From positions 62,001 through 126,000 of the forward strand of contig JAJFJD010000040.1 in NCBI GenBank assembly GCA_021774335.1: a DNA stretch of 64,000 nt, in the 5' to 3' direction. Source of the DNA: Alphaproteobacteria bacterium (GTDB lineage Bacteria; Pseudomonadota; Alphaproteobacteria; UBA8366). Below, in pieces: positions 40,583 to 49,332 of this stretch (its first letter is position 1; every line of letters starts with the position of its first letter). The notes below the pieces were generated by a model, which worked only from the letters and a program-made list of their open reading frames with translations, made no database searches and was not told the DNA's origin. Both the position numbers and the translations under genes were made by a program.

Positions 40583-41401
40583 TTATCGCGGCGAGAGCGG
40601 CCGCCCGGTCTCGCGAAACCCTGAGAAAACAAGGCTTGCGAGGAAAAGGACGAAAGCCGCCACCACGACCGATGGTCCTGTTGGCGTATCCCAGCGAAGC
40701 GAGCCGATCAACCCCAATACGACCGATAGCGCGCCTATGCCGCAGGCAAGGAACGCCATGCCTTCTGGTGTCCGGGCGAAGCGCCGGGCGGTTGCCGCCG
40801 GGATGATTAGCATCGAGGTGATTAACAAAATACCCATGATCTTCATTGAGATGGCGATCACCATGGCCAGCAGCAATGTGAAGATTAGTCGGGTGCGCAG
40901 CGCGGATACACCTTCGGCACGGGCCAGCTCCTCGTGCACCGTGACGGCCAGCAGGTCGCGCCACAGCGCCACCAGCACGATCAACGCGACTAGGCCGCCG
41001 CCGTAGATCATGATCAGGTCCTGCGGCGTCACCGCCAGGATGTCGCCGAACAGGTAGCCCATCAGGTCGACACGGACGGTTTCCATCAGGCTGATCGCGA
41101 TCAGGCCGATCGAAAGCGAGGTATGTGATACGATGCCGAGCAGCGTATCCGTGGCGATCCGGTGCTGTGCCTGCAATGCGACGATGCTGAGGGCGAAGAA
41201 CACGCATGTCGCCGCAATGCCGAGCGTCAGATTGACCGACAGCAGAAATCCCATGGCGACGCCAAGCAGGGCGGAGTGCGCTACCGAATCTCCGAAATAC
41301 GCCATCCGGCGCCAGACCACGAAGCAACCGAGCGGGCCGGTGACCATCGCCAGGCCCACGCCGCCCAGCAGGCCGAGTATCAGGAAATCATCGATGATCA
41401 T
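40583..41401 (-). CDS. znuB: Zinc ABC transporter permease ZnuB
   Basis: A 272-residue ABC-3 family membrane protein with seven to eight hydrophobic segments. It shows GPLGCFVVWRRMAYFGDSVAHSALLGVA near residues 24-50, the typical ABC-3 opening that contacts the ATPase, and SLSIGLI, LLAMVIAISMKIMGILLITSMLIIPAATAR in the second half. It overlaps znuC by four bases. Together with ZnuC and ZnuA it imports zinc under control of Zur. Confidence 0.93.
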   Translation of the reverse strand: MIIDDFLILGLLGGVGLAMVTGPLGCFVVWRRMAYFGDSVAHSALLGVAMGFLLSVNLTLGIAATCVFFALSIVALQAQHRIATDTLLGIVSHTSLSIGLIAISLMETVRVDLMGYLFGDILAVTPQDLIMIYGGGLVALIVLVALWRDLLAVTVHEELARAEGVSALRTRLIFTLLLAMVIAISMKIMGILLITSMLIIPAATARRFARTPEGMAFLACGIGALSVVLGLIGSLRWDTPTGPSVVVAAFVLFLASLVFSGFRETGRPLSPR

Positions 41402-42231
41402 TTATCGCGCCCGGCGTCGGTTTCGCGCTGCGGCGGATGGTCGTGGGGATGGTGATGCCCGTGCCCGTGATTATGATCATGATGGTGATGACCGACCACG
41501 TCCCCTGACAGGTCGTGCTCGTGATCATGGTCATGGGTGTAGACCGCGAGGGTTTCGGACGCGCGCGGGCCGAAGATCTGCATATAGGCGGGATGCCGGC
41601 TCACGGTTTCCGGCCGGCCTTCGCAACATACATGGCCGTTGAGACAGATCACCCGGTCGGTCGCCGCCATCACGAGATGCAGATCATGCGAGATCGTTAG
41701 CACCCCGCAACCGTGTTCGTCGCGGATACGGCGGATGAGTTCGAACAGCGAAATCTGCCCGTTGAAGTCGACATTCGCCGTCGGTTCGTCGAGGACGAGC
41801 AGATCGGGATTCCGGAGAAGGGCTCGCGCGATCAGGACCCGCTGCAGTTCACCGCCCGAAAGGTCGTGGACGGCGGCATCCATTAGGCCCGGCGCGCCGA
41901 CCTCGTCGAGGGTTTTTTGCATGGCCTCCACAGACACCTTGCTGGTCAAGCCGAGCAAGCGGCGCACCGGCAACGGCAACACGCCATCGACCGGCAGGCG
42001 TTGTGGGACGTAGCCGATCCGAAGTCCGGGCCGGCGTTTGATAGCGCCGGCATCCGGGCGAACAACGCCGAGGAGAATTCGGGCGAGCGTCGATTTGCCG
42101 GAGCCATTCGGCCCGATGAGCGCGACGATCTCGCCGGGATGAACGGAAATGGTGATGTCGTTAAGGATCTGCCGGCGGCCAAAAGACATCGCTATGCCCG
42201 TCGCCGAGATCAGCGGTGATTGATCAAGCAT
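41398..42231 (-). CDS. znuC: Zinc ABC transporter ATP-binding protein ZnuC with His-rich tail
   Basis: A 277-residue ATPase: Walker A GPNGSGKST near residue 40, signature LSGGELQRVLIARALL near 125, Walker B LLVLDEPTANVD near 150 and the switch His in TISHDLHLV near 180. Beyond the ATPase core, a C-terminal extension of about 45 residues contains many histidines and aspartates (from about residue 228), a likely metal-binding or sensing tail. It overlaps zur by eight bases and znuB by four. Confidence 0.94.
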   Translation of the reverse strand: MLDQSPLISATGIAMSFGRRQILNDITISVHPGEIVALIGPNGSGKSTLARILLGVVRPDAGAIKRRPGLRIGYVPQRLPVDGVLPLPVRRLLGLTSKVSVEAMQKTLDEVGAPGLMDAAVHDLSGGELQRVLIARALLRNPDLLVLDEPTANVDFNGQISLFELIRRIRDEHGCGVLTISHDLHLVMAATDRVICLNGHVCCEGRPETVSRHPAYMQIFGPRASETLAVYTHDHDHEHDLSGDVVGHHHHDHNHGHGHHHPHDHPPQRETDAGRDK

Positions 42232-42739
42232 TGCCGTGACCGGTATCGTCGGAATCGATGCATTCTCGGCAAAGCCCGGTTACTTCGACAACCGGCGTCT
42301 CCACCGAAAATCCGGTGGTTGCCGCCGTTTCCTTGATCGCCGCGACGATGCGCGGGTCGGACAGTTCGCCAACCACGCCACAGGTCCGACAAATCAAGAA
42401 CTGCCCACGATGCGCCTCTTCGGGATGATCGCAGCCGATATAGGCGTTCTGGCTGGCCAATCGGTGGACGAGCCGGTTATCCATGAGAAAGTCGAGGGTG
42501 CGGTACACTGTCATCGGCGCGGCCCGGCGGCCGCGTTCCTTCAGCCGGTCGAGAATGTCATAGGCGCCGATTGGCCGGTGACTTTGCCAAATGATCTCCA
42601 GCACGCCGCGGCGCAGATCGGTCAGACGTAATCCGTTCTGCATGCATAGTTTTTCTGCGCGGTTGAACGCATCCTCGATGCATCGATCATGGTCATGGCC
42701 GCGGTCGGGGAAAGGTTCATGGGCAGATGTTCCGGGCAT
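42224..42739 (-). CDS. zur: Zinc uptake regulator Zur (Fur family)
   Basis: A 171-residue Fur-family repressor. The DNA-binding domain has RLTDLRRGVLEIIWQSHRPIGAYDILDRL and APMTVYRTLDFLMDNRLVHRL. The structural zinc site is CRTCG near residue 120 and the C-terminal CRECI. It represses zinc uptake when zinc is plentiful. I use ATG 42739, with AAGG eight bases upstream; ATG 42769 is also in frame. It is the first gene of zur-znuC-znuB and diverges from znuA, with two probable Zur boxes between them. Confidence 0.9.
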   Translation of the reverse strand: MPGTSAHEPFPDRGHDHDRCIEDAFNRAEKLCMQNGLRLTDLRRGVLEIIWQSHRPIGAYDILDRLKERGRRAAPMTVYRTLDFLMDNRLVHRLASQNAYIGCDHPEEAHRGQFLICRTCGVVGELSDPRIVAAIKETAATTGFSVETPVVEVTGLCRECIDSDDTGHGNA

Positions 42740-42814
42740 TATGCTGGCCTTTGCGCAGTTCGGAGGCATCGGTTGGACAACATCAGTTAGAGGATTTTCG
42801 TGCGAAAATGCAAT

Positions 42815-42827
42815 GATATCTTATAAC
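42815..42827. promoter_or_regulatory. zur: Zur box 1
   Basis: GATATCTTATAAC matches the alphaproteobacterial Zur palindrome GTTATA-N-TATAAC at 10 of 12 positions. It is 22 bases, two helical turns, from box 2, in the zur-znuA divergent region. Confidence 0.65.
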
Positions 42828-42836
42828 GCTTGTAAT

Positions 42837-42849
42837 GTTATATTATATC
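42837..42849. promoter_or_regulatory. zur: Zur box 2
   Basis: GTTATATTATATC matches GTTATA-N-TATAAC at 11 of 12 positions. It sits 56 bases before the znuA start and could control both divergent transcripts. Confidence 0.75.
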
Positions 42850-42905
42850 ATATTAAGCTTGCCCCAAGAAAATGAACTTATGATTTGGTTTCAAGGGGTA
42901 CCGCA

Positions 42906-43886
42906 TTGATCCGTAAATTCGTCTGGTTTGCCGTATTCGCCGTGTTGACGGCTCCGTCGGCAAGCGCCGCCACGGCGCCGAAGGTGGTGGTCAGTATCAA
43001 CCCTGTCCATTCGCTGGTCGCCGGAGTCATGCAAGGGATCGGTACGCCGACCTTGCTCATCCGTGGCGGAGCATCGCCGCACACCTTCGCGTTACGGCCG
43101 TCGGATGCCCGCGCGTTGCGCCAAGCGGACCTGATTTTTTGGGTGGGCGACGATCTGGAAACTTTCATGCACAAGGCGTTGGATGCGCGGGGTGGTGAAA
43201 AAGGGTCGGTGGAACTCTCGACGGCCGAGGGTGTCCGGCTCCTTAAAGTCCGTGCGGGCGGCGCCTGGGAATCGCATGATCATGACGGCGGGCACGATCA
43301 CGACGCTCCAGGCGGAAAAGAGAAACATACCGGTCATGCAGAGAAGCACGAAGATCATGCGGGTGAGCATAACCTTCATCTTTGGCTCGATCCCGTCAAC
43401 GCCAAGGCCATGGTTCGTGCGATCGCGGCTGCGCTGGTTGAGGCCGACGCCGTCAACGCGGCGCGCTATCGCGCTAATGCCAAGACCGTCTTGGCGCGGC
43501 TAGATGGTTTGGACGCGGAACTGCGCAGCAGCCTGGCCCCGGTGCGGAGGGCGCCCTTTGTCGTGTTCCACGATGCCTATCATTATTTCGAGCGGCGGTA
43601 CGGCCTAAATGCGGTCGGATCGGTCACGCTCAGCCCTGAGGTTCGGCCAGGGGCGAAGCGTCTGCACGAAATTCGCTCCAAGCTTCTCCGCAGCAAGGCA
43701 GCCTGCATCTTCAGCGAACCGCAGTTCGAGTCCAAGCTCGTTGCGACGGTCGTCCGCGGCACCGATGCACGCACCGGCGTACTCGATCCGCTTGGGGGCA
43801 GCCTCCCGCAGGGCCCTCTGGCGTATGACAATCTGATGCGGAACTTGGCGGGCAGCATGATCGCCTGCCTGAAATCCCTCTCGTAG
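42906..43886 (+). CDS. znuA: Zinc ABC transporter periplasmic binding protein ZnuA
   Basis: A 326-residue cluster A-I binding protein. A signal peptide covers residues 1-22 (RKFVWFAVFAVLTAPSASAA). Zinc ligands are expected at H in GASPHTFALRPSDA, H in HLWLDPVNAK, H in VFHDAYHYFERRYG, and D in TGVLDPLGG. Between the first two is a flexible loop of about 50 residues rich in His, Asp and Glu (about residues 125-155), typical of ZnuA. I start at TTG 42906 because AGGGG lies seven bases upstream. Two Zur boxes precede the gene. Confidence 0.93.
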   Translation: MIRKFVWFAVFAVLTAPSASAATAPKVVVSINPVHSLVAGVMQGIGTPTLLIRGGASPHTFALRPSDARALRQADLIFWVGDDLETFMHKALDARGGEKGSVELSTAEGVRLLKVRAGGAWESHDHDGGHDHDAPGGKEKHTGHAEKHEDHAGEHNLHLWLDPVNAKAMVRAIAAALVEADAVNAARYRANAKTVLARLDGLDAELRSSLAPVRRAPFVVFHDAYHYFERRYGLNAVGSVTLSPEVRPGAKRLHEIRSKLLRSKAACIFSEPQFESKLVATVVRGTDARTGVLDPLGGSLPQGPLAYDNLMRNLAGSMIACLKSLS

Positions 43887-43933
43887 GATTTGCCTAACCC
43901 GCGGCAACGCGCGGAGCCGTTCGTGAAGAATAA

Positions 43934-43946
43934 GAGATACTATAAC
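43934..43946. promoter_or_regulatory. zur: Zur box 3, in front of the outer-membrane protein gene
   Basis: GAGATACTATAAC matches GTTATA-N-TATAAC at 10 of 12 positions, with a perfect right half. It lies in the 75-base gap between znuA and the next gene, 15 bases before that gene's ATG. Confidence 0.55.
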
Positions 43947-43961
43947 ATCACAGGAATTCAC

Positions 43962-45548
43962 ATGAAGACTCACCTCAAGTGCTGGAATGGGCGGATTGGG
44001 ACGGCTTGCCGGCTGATCCGCGCAGCAATGTTTGGCAGTTACGTTGTTATTTCCGTGGTCGGGAGCGGGCCGGTTCTCGCCCAAACCGCGGACCAACGCA
44101 TTCACCTCCTGGAACAAACCGTCCGCGATCTCCTTGAGCGGGATGCGCAAAAGGAAAAGACAATCGAAACGCTGCGCGGTGAAGTCGGGGCTTTGAAACG
44201 CGGCAATCGCGGGTCTGTTGGCAGCAGGGGGACGGACCACGGCGGTGTCGCGAAGGCCCCAGCGCCGCGCGCGTCGACGTCAAAAGCGGACAGTGAGCAT
44301 CATCACGGACACGGCCATGACAAAGGGGATGCGATCGATGATGGCAATCCCGATTTGTATGCCGTCGATGTTGCCGGCGGCACCATGCGCCTGCGTGGGA
44401 TCGGCGTGAATACCGCGTTTGCGTCCGGCTATTCGTCCGAAAAGAAGGCGACGATCGGCCTGCTGCAAGGCGGCGATCATGATCCGCAACAAAACGGTTT
44501 CGATCTACAGGCGGTCGACTTCGGTTTTCTGGGGGCGTTCGACCCGTATTTCGATGCCGAGGTTCACGTTGCCTTGAATATCGATACGGAAGGCGAGACC
44601 AAGATTGAGCTGGAGGAGGCCTTCATGGTGACCCAGGACGGTGTTCTGCCCGGTGGCTTGGAGCTTGAGCTCGGTCAGTTCTTTACCGAGTTCGGCACCT
44701 ATAATCCGGTTCACTTGCATGATCAGGCCTTCATCGACCAACCGGTCATTGTCGGTCGTTTGTTCGGTGCCGATGGTTTGCGAGGCCAGGGCGTCCGCGT
44801 CGGATGGAAGGTTCCCGTCCCGTGGACCAGCAAGCTACATTTGGGTGCGCAGAACGCGACCGGCGAAACACAGGCGAGTTTTCTCGCGAATGACGAGGTG
44901 TTCGAGGAGCGCGCCGTCGGCGGTCGGGCTTTCCGCGACCGCGAGGTGGATTCAATCGGCGAACTGACTTATCTCGCCCGTTTGTCGAATAGCTTCCGAA
45001 CCGGCGACGCGACGATGGTTACGATAGGTGCTTCGGGTCTGATCGGACCCAATGCCACCGGATCGGACACCGACACTTATATCGCCGGCGCCGATGTGAA
45101 GGCGCATCGCGAATTACCCGGTGGCCGATTCATCGAGCTTCAGGGAGAGTTCATGTACCGCCATTACGAGGCGGCAGCCCAAGCGGATGAAGGGTTTGCC
45201 GCGGCGACCCTTGAGGACTACGGCATCTATGCGTTTGCCCGTTACGGGTTCCGGCCGCGGTGGTCGGTTGGCTTACGCGGCGAATATGCGACCGGCGGCG
45301 GAGCAAGCGTCGGCGACTTCGCTGGCCGGTCCGAAGATCCGTTCCGATCCGATCGAATCCGAGTTTCCCCATTGCTGGCGTGGCAATTTGCGCCGACCGG
45401 TAACGTCCGTCTTCAGTACAATTACGACAACGCGGACTTTCTGGCCGATGACGATGCCCATTCTGTTTGGCTCGGATTTCAATGGGCATTTGGCGCCGGT
45501 GAAGCGGTGCATGTTGCCGGCGGCAGACACGACCACCACGATCATTGA
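43962..45548 (+). CDS. Zinc-regulon outer-membrane beta-barrel protein with His-rich linker
   Basis: A 528-residue protein. A signal peptide ends near residue 42 (GSGPVLAQT). Residues about 45-75 form a short coiled coil (QRIHLLEQTVRDLLERDAQ), as in trimeric or lipid-facing porin families. A histidine-rich segment (SEHHHGHGHDKGD) is near residue 110. The rest, about 400 residues, alternates polar and aromatic positions as beta-barrel strands, closing with WLGFQWAFGAGE and a GGRHDHHDH tail. Location after znuA and a Zur box at 43934 point to a zinc-related outer-membrane pore or receptor. I do not know an experimentally studied homologue. Confidence 0.75.
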   Translation: MKTHLKCWNGRIGTACRLIRAAMFGSYVVISVVGSGPVLAQTADQRIHLLEQTVRDLLERDAQKEKTIETLRGEVGALKRGNRGSVGSRGTDHGGVAKAPAPRASTSKADSEHHHGHGHDKGDAIDDGNPDLYAVDVAGGTMRLRGIGVNTAFASGYSSEKKATIGLLQGGDHDPQQNGFDLQAVDFGFLGAFDPYFDAEVHVALNIDTEGETKIELEEAFMVTQDGVLPGGLELELGQFFTEFGTYNPVHLHDQAFIDQPVIVGRLFGADGLRGQGVRVGWKVPVPWTSKLHLGAQNATGETQASFLANDEVFEERAVGGRAFRDREVDSIGELTYLARLSNSFRTGDATMVTIGASGLIGPNATGSDTDTYIAGADVKAHRELPGGRFIELQGEFMYRHYEAAAQADEGFAAATLEDYGIYAFARYGFRPRWSVGLRGEYATGGGASVGDFAGRSEDPFRSDRIRVSPLLAWQFAPTGNVRLQYNYDNADFLADDDAHSVWLGFQWAFGAGEAVHVAGGRHDHHDH

Positions 45549-45596
45549 TATTCCTGAGCCGCGGCCGGAACTCCAGGCCGAGATCGGTGCGAAAAC

Positions 45597-45632
45597 GAGG
45601 CAGATGGTAAATCCCATCTGCCTCCTCTTTTC
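45597..45632. terminator. Bidirectional terminator between convergent genes
   Basis: GAGGCAGATGG (45597-45607) and CCATCTGCCTC (45614-45624) form a perfect 11-base-pair stem with a six-base loop. T-rich tracts follow in both directions (CTCTTTTC rightward, GTTTTCG leftward). It serves the outer-membrane gene and the convergent RTX-type gene. Confidence 0.85.
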
Positions 45633-45646
45633 AATCTGTTATGCGA

Positions 45647-48211
45647 TTATGTGAAGGTAACGTCGTCGTCGACGGCAAGCTGTGCGCCCGAGCTGTGTTC
45701 GTAGAGCGTGTAGCTTTCGCCCGCGATCGCCGTATCGCCGGATTCGGTCCAGCCTGCGCCTGCGTCGAGTTCGTCGCCTGCCTCGCCGGTAACGACCAGC
45801 GTATCCGCCGTGCCGGTCAGTGCGTTCACGCCGTCGGTCACGTCCAGGACAATGGACGCATCCAGCGTCAACGTCGCGTCGGCAATGGCGGAAAGGTCGA
45901 TTTCCTCAATACCTGCTACCTGACCCGGCGTCAGACCGCCGAGGTCGAAGCTCGCACCCGGTCCGGTGAAGGCGAGCGTGTCGGTACCCGCGCCGCCGTC
46001 GATCCGCTCGAAGCTGAGGTCTGATACCCGGATCAAATCATTGCCGTCGCCGCCTAACAGAACATCCGATCCGCCGTTGCTCGTGAGCGTATCGTTGCCG
46101 GCACCGCCGATCAGCGTGTCGTCCGACCCGGTCGGGGCAGGGGCGATGTCGACGCTGATCAAGACATCTTCGAAATCGTTGTCGCCGCCGCCGAGCAAAT
46201 CCTCAAACCCGATCACTAGCTCGCCGGTTTCACCGTCGATGCCGCTGACGGCATGTTGGACACCATCGGAGTTCAGGTTGGTCGCCGATGAATGGAAGAC
46301 GTCACCGCCCAACTCGGTTTCCGTTACGCCGTCGTCGGATACGAAGAAGAGTTGCGGATTGACCGTATCGATGGTGGCCGGTTCGCCGTCCGGGCCGCGG
46401 AATTCAAAGCGGCCGCTGCCGAAGGACGCGAAATCATTCTCGCCGAACCCGTCCGCGATGATGAAGAAGGAGAAGGTGTCTCCGGCCCCGACATCGAGTG
46501 TCGCGGTGTCGCCGACCGATAGATCGCCGCCGCTTCCGACTTCCGATGCGTTGGTCCAGATGAATTCCACGTCGCCGAGCGTGCCGTCCGGGCCGACTGT
46601 ATAGTAGCCGATCGAATTCTGGAATCCGGCTCCTTCACCCTGGAAGGTCACTGTTACCGGGTTGTCTGCCGCGAGTGTCAGGTCGGCCAGGTCGACGCCG
46701 TTCCGCGCCGCCGGATCGATTGTCGCACCGTCTGCGAGGTCGGGAATTTCCTCCGTGGTGACGAAGGTGTGCGCGATCGCTGCGCCGCCTGTAACGCTGT
46801 CGCCGGTCAACACGTCGTCGCCCGCACCGCCGAGGACTGTATCGCCGCCCGGACCGGCCGCGACAGTGTCATTGCCGCCGCGGGTGTCGATCGTATCGCC
46901 GAATGCGCTGCCGATGACGATTTCGTCGCTATCGTTTCCGACGAAATTGACCGGTCCGCTGGCGCTGCTGAAATCGAAGACAACAGGGCCGGTTGGCGTG
47001 GGGGGGGTGGTCGTCGTCTCAATCGGATCGTCGTCACCCGGCACATCGGACAGTTCGGCGGGGCCACCGTCTGTATTTTCGTCAAGCAGGGCTTGGAGTT
47101 GTGCCGCCAGGTTCGGGTTCTGGTTCAAGAGGGCGAATGCGCCAAGGCCGGCCACTCCGGCGCCGAGAAGTTGTGTTCCGTTCTGCCCAACGCTGCCGCG
47201 CGCACTGGAACTGCCTTCGTCAGTTGGGGCGTCCGCACCGAGGCCGTCGGAACTGTCTCGCTCGTCGGTTTCCCGGCGGCGCGGCAGCAGGAAGGATCCC
47301 GGCGCGATCGTGGAAACCGCCTTGTAGATCGCCGCGTATTCGTTCGGCGTCAGCACGAAGATCGTCGATGGCGGCGCATTGATATTTGTGACCTGGGTCG
47401 TCGCACCGGCTTCGACCAGTTGCACGCTGCCTTCGTTGGTCACGACGTTGATGGCGCCATCCAGGATCGTGAACTGGCCGCCGAGTTCATCGAGTTTTCC
47501 GGTCACGACAGTGCCGCGAATGCCGATCGTTGCGACCGGTGTCTTGACCGTCATCTGCGTCGGGTCGGTCTTGGCGACCTGTCCGCTCGTAAAGATAAAG
47601 ACGCCCTTGAGAATGGAAACCGACAAACTGCCCGCTTGCGTCTGGGGATCGAAGGTCAGGTCGTCCAGCGCGATGCGGGCGTCCGAACTCAAGGAGAACG
47701 TGGTCTGGTCCGCCAGCAACATGCGGATCGCGCTGTCGCCGTCGCCGGTCTCCACCACGTCGCCCTGGAACAGCGGATCGCCGGTACCGAGTTCAACGCG
47801 CGTGCCGTCGGCGCGCACGGCAAAGGCGCGGCCGGTCAGCTCAGCAACCTGGCCGATCGGCGGGCTGCTGGGCGCCGCGCCGAGTTGCGCGTATTGCCCC
47901 GGGGCCATTGGTAGAACGAAGGATTCGACTAACTCCGCGTTCATGGCGCGGGTGCCGTCTTCACTTGTCAGGTCGGGACGCGGATCCGCTGTGAAGTAAT
48001 TGCGGACCGCCACTGCGGTGCCGTCCGGCTTGGCCAGGATCAGGTCGCTGCCGTCGCGAATGTATTGGGCGTCGGAAAGAAATGTGCCATTCGGCACGGT
48101 AATAACGGCGTCGGTCAGCGCATCGGCAACCACGACGTTCAGCCCATTCGCCGAGGGGCCGTCGCCGATTGCTATCGCTTCCTCTGCCGCGGTTAAACCA
48201 CGCGCGGTCAT
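45647..48211 (-). CDS. FecR domain, DUF4114 and RTX-repeat surface protein
   Basis: An 854-residue, acidic, cysteine-poor protein without N-terminal signal peptide. Residues about 115-280 form a FecR-like domain (GQVAELTGRAFAVRADGTRV; VKTPVATIGIRGTVVTG). A short hydrophobic glycine-rich stretch is near 350-365. Calcium-binding RTX nonapeptides occur near 425-475 (GGNDTVAAG, GGAGDDVL) and again near 695-730 (GGAGNDTL, GGDGNDLI). Between them is a DUF4114 domain ending GGDNDFEDVLISVD. This arrangement suggests type I secretion of a large surface or matrix protein. No type I exporter is adjacent. Function unknown. Confidence 0.8.
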   Translation of the reverse strand: MTARGLTAAEEAIAIGDGPSANGLNVVVADALTDAVITVPNGTFLSDAQYIRDGSDLILAKPDGTAVAVRNYFTADPRPDLTSEDGTRAMNAELVESFVLPMAPGQYAQLGAAPSSPPIGQVAELTGRAFAVRADGTRVELGTGDPLFQGDVVETGDGDSAIRMLLADQTTFSLSSDARIALDDLTFDPQTQAGSLSVSILKGVFIFTSGQVAKTDPTQMTVKTPVATIGIRGTVVTGKLDELGGQFTILDGAINVVTNEGSVQLVEAGATTQVTNINAPPSTIFVLTPNEYAAIYKAVSTIAPGSFLLPRRRETDERDSSDGLGADAPTDEGSSSARGSVGQNGTQLLGAGVAGLGAFALLNQNPNLAAQLQALLDENTDGGPAELSDVPGDDDPIETTTTPPTPTGPVVFDFSSASGPVNFVGNDSDEIVIGSAFGDTIDTRGGNDTVAAGPGGDTVLGGAGDDVLTGDSVTGGAAIAHTFVTTEEIPDLADGATIDPAARNGVDLADLTLAADNPVTVTFQGEGAGFQNSIGYYTVGPDGTLGDVEFIWTNASEVGSGGDLSVGDTATLDVGAGDTFSFFIIADGFGENDFASFGSGRFEFRGPDGEPATIDTVNPQLFFVSDDGVTETELGGDVFHSSATNLNSDGVQHAVSGIDGETGELVIGFEDLLGGGDNDFEDVLISVDIAPAPTGSDDTLIGGAGNDTLTSNGGSDVLLGGDGNDLIRVSDLSFERIDGGAGTDTLAFTGPGASFDLGGLTPGQVAGIEEIDLSAIADATLTLDASIVLDVTDGVNALTGTADTLVVTGEAGDELDAGAGWTESGDTAIAGESYTLYEHSSGAQLAVDDDVTFT

Positions 48212-48334
48212 TTTGATACCTCCACGCCTGTCCGAAGCCCCTCTGCACGAACAGACAGGCTTCTTTTATGCACTATTGCACCGGAATGCACCAGCCGTTG
48301 AGGAAATTTTGACTAACCAGTTCGCGCGGCGCGC

Positions 48335-48374
48335 TAGTCCAAAGGGTGTGGGGTGATCGGGTTAGTCCAAAGGG
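48335..48374. repeat. 12-base direct repeat at the ribokinase stop codon
   Basis: TAGTCCAAAGGG occurs at 48335-48346 and 48363-48374. The second copy covers the last codons and stop of the leftward ribokinase gene; the first lies 16 bases beyond it. Probably a small local duplication. Confidence 0.6.
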
Positions 48375-49285
48375 CGAAGCGGAGCCAGGTTGGGCGTCGC
48401 CGCGTCGATATCCGCCCGGGATGGGAGGCTCGTTTGGGCGCCTATGGTTTCGCAGGCGAGTGCGGCCCCGACACTCGCATACCGTACTGCGTCTTCCATA
48501 GAGTCGTCCGCATCCAAAGCCGCGGCCAGGATGCCGGCGAATGCATCTCCGGCGCCGGTCGTGTCGGTGGCGGTGATCGGTAGTGCAGGCACCTCAAAGC
48601 CGCCGGCAGGCCCGATCGCGATCGCGCCCTGTTTGCCGAGGGTCATGATGGCGGTGAGGTTGAAGCGGCGGGAAAGATCAGCCAAAAGGCGTTTAGGGTC
48701 GCTGGGCGGCAGCCCGACGGCAGTGGCGACGGCCTGCCCTTCGATCTCGTTGACCAGAAGGACATCCACGTCGGCCAAGACCTCTTCCGGAACCGGACCC
48801 GCGGGGGCGACGCTGAGGATCACGCGCGCGTCCTGCGTCTTGGCTTCGCGAACGGCGGCCCAGTTCTGCGGGAGCGGGATCTCCATCTGCAGTACGAGCC
48901 AATCCTGCGCTCCAAACTCGGTTGCCGAGAGCTGGCGGGCGGTCGTGTCCAGGTTTGCCCCGGACGCGACAACGATCGAGTTCTCACCAAGGTTATCGAC
49001 CCAGACGGTGGCACAACAGGTTGGCCGGTCGGTTGACGCCACGGCCGACACGTCGACGCCGCTGTCGCGCAACAGACTCAGTGCCGTGTCCGCAAAGGGG
49101 TCGGTTCCGACGGTGCCGACCATTCGGACGGGTGCCCCCGCACGTGCTGCCGCGACGGCTTGGTTCGCGCCCTTGCCACCGGGAACGATCAAATATTCGG
49201 GGCAGAGAACGGTTTCGCCGGGCGCCGGCAGCGCATCGACTTGCATCACCATATCCACGTTTATCGAGCCGAATACGATGATCAT
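48362..49285 (-). CDS. rbsK: Ribokinase (PfkB family)
   Basis: A 307-residue sugar kinase that phosphorylates ribose with ATP. It begins IIVFGSINVDMVMQVDALP and has the PfkB signatures GGKGANQAVAAARAGA near residue 36 (substrate) and TATDTTGAGDAFAGIL near 240 (anion hole and catalytic Asp in GAGD). The length is normal. No ribose transporter is near, so it may act on ribose from nucleoside breakdown. It is downstream of the universal stress protein gene on the same strand, behind a terminator. Confidence 0.92.
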   Translation of the reverse strand: MIIVFGSINVDMVMQVDALPAPGETVLCPEYLIVPGGKGANQAVAAARAGAPVRMVGTVGTDPFADTALSLLRDSGVDVSAVASTDRPTCCATVWVDNLGENSIVVASGANLDTTARQLSATEFGAQDWLVLQMEIPLPQNWAAVREAKTQDARVILSVAPAGPVPEEVLADVDVLLVNEIEGQAVATAVGLPPSDPKRLLADLSRRFNLTAIMTLGKQGAIAIGPAGGFEVPALPITATDTTGAGDAFAGILAAALDADDSMEDAVRYASVGAALACETIGAQTSLPSRADIDAATPNLAPLRPLD

Positions 49286-49304
49286 CGTGCCGCTGCCCTA
49301 AATA

Positions 49305-49330
49305 GGAGATCGCGCGGTTTCGCGATCTCC
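49305..49330 (-). terminator. Terminator of the universal stress protein gene
   Basis: GGAGATCGCG (49305-49314) pairs perfectly with CGCGATCTCC (49321-49330) around six bases. Read leftward it is followed by TATTTAGGG. It lies between the stress protein stop and the ribokinase start. Confidence 0.65.
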
Positions 49331-49332
49331 GA

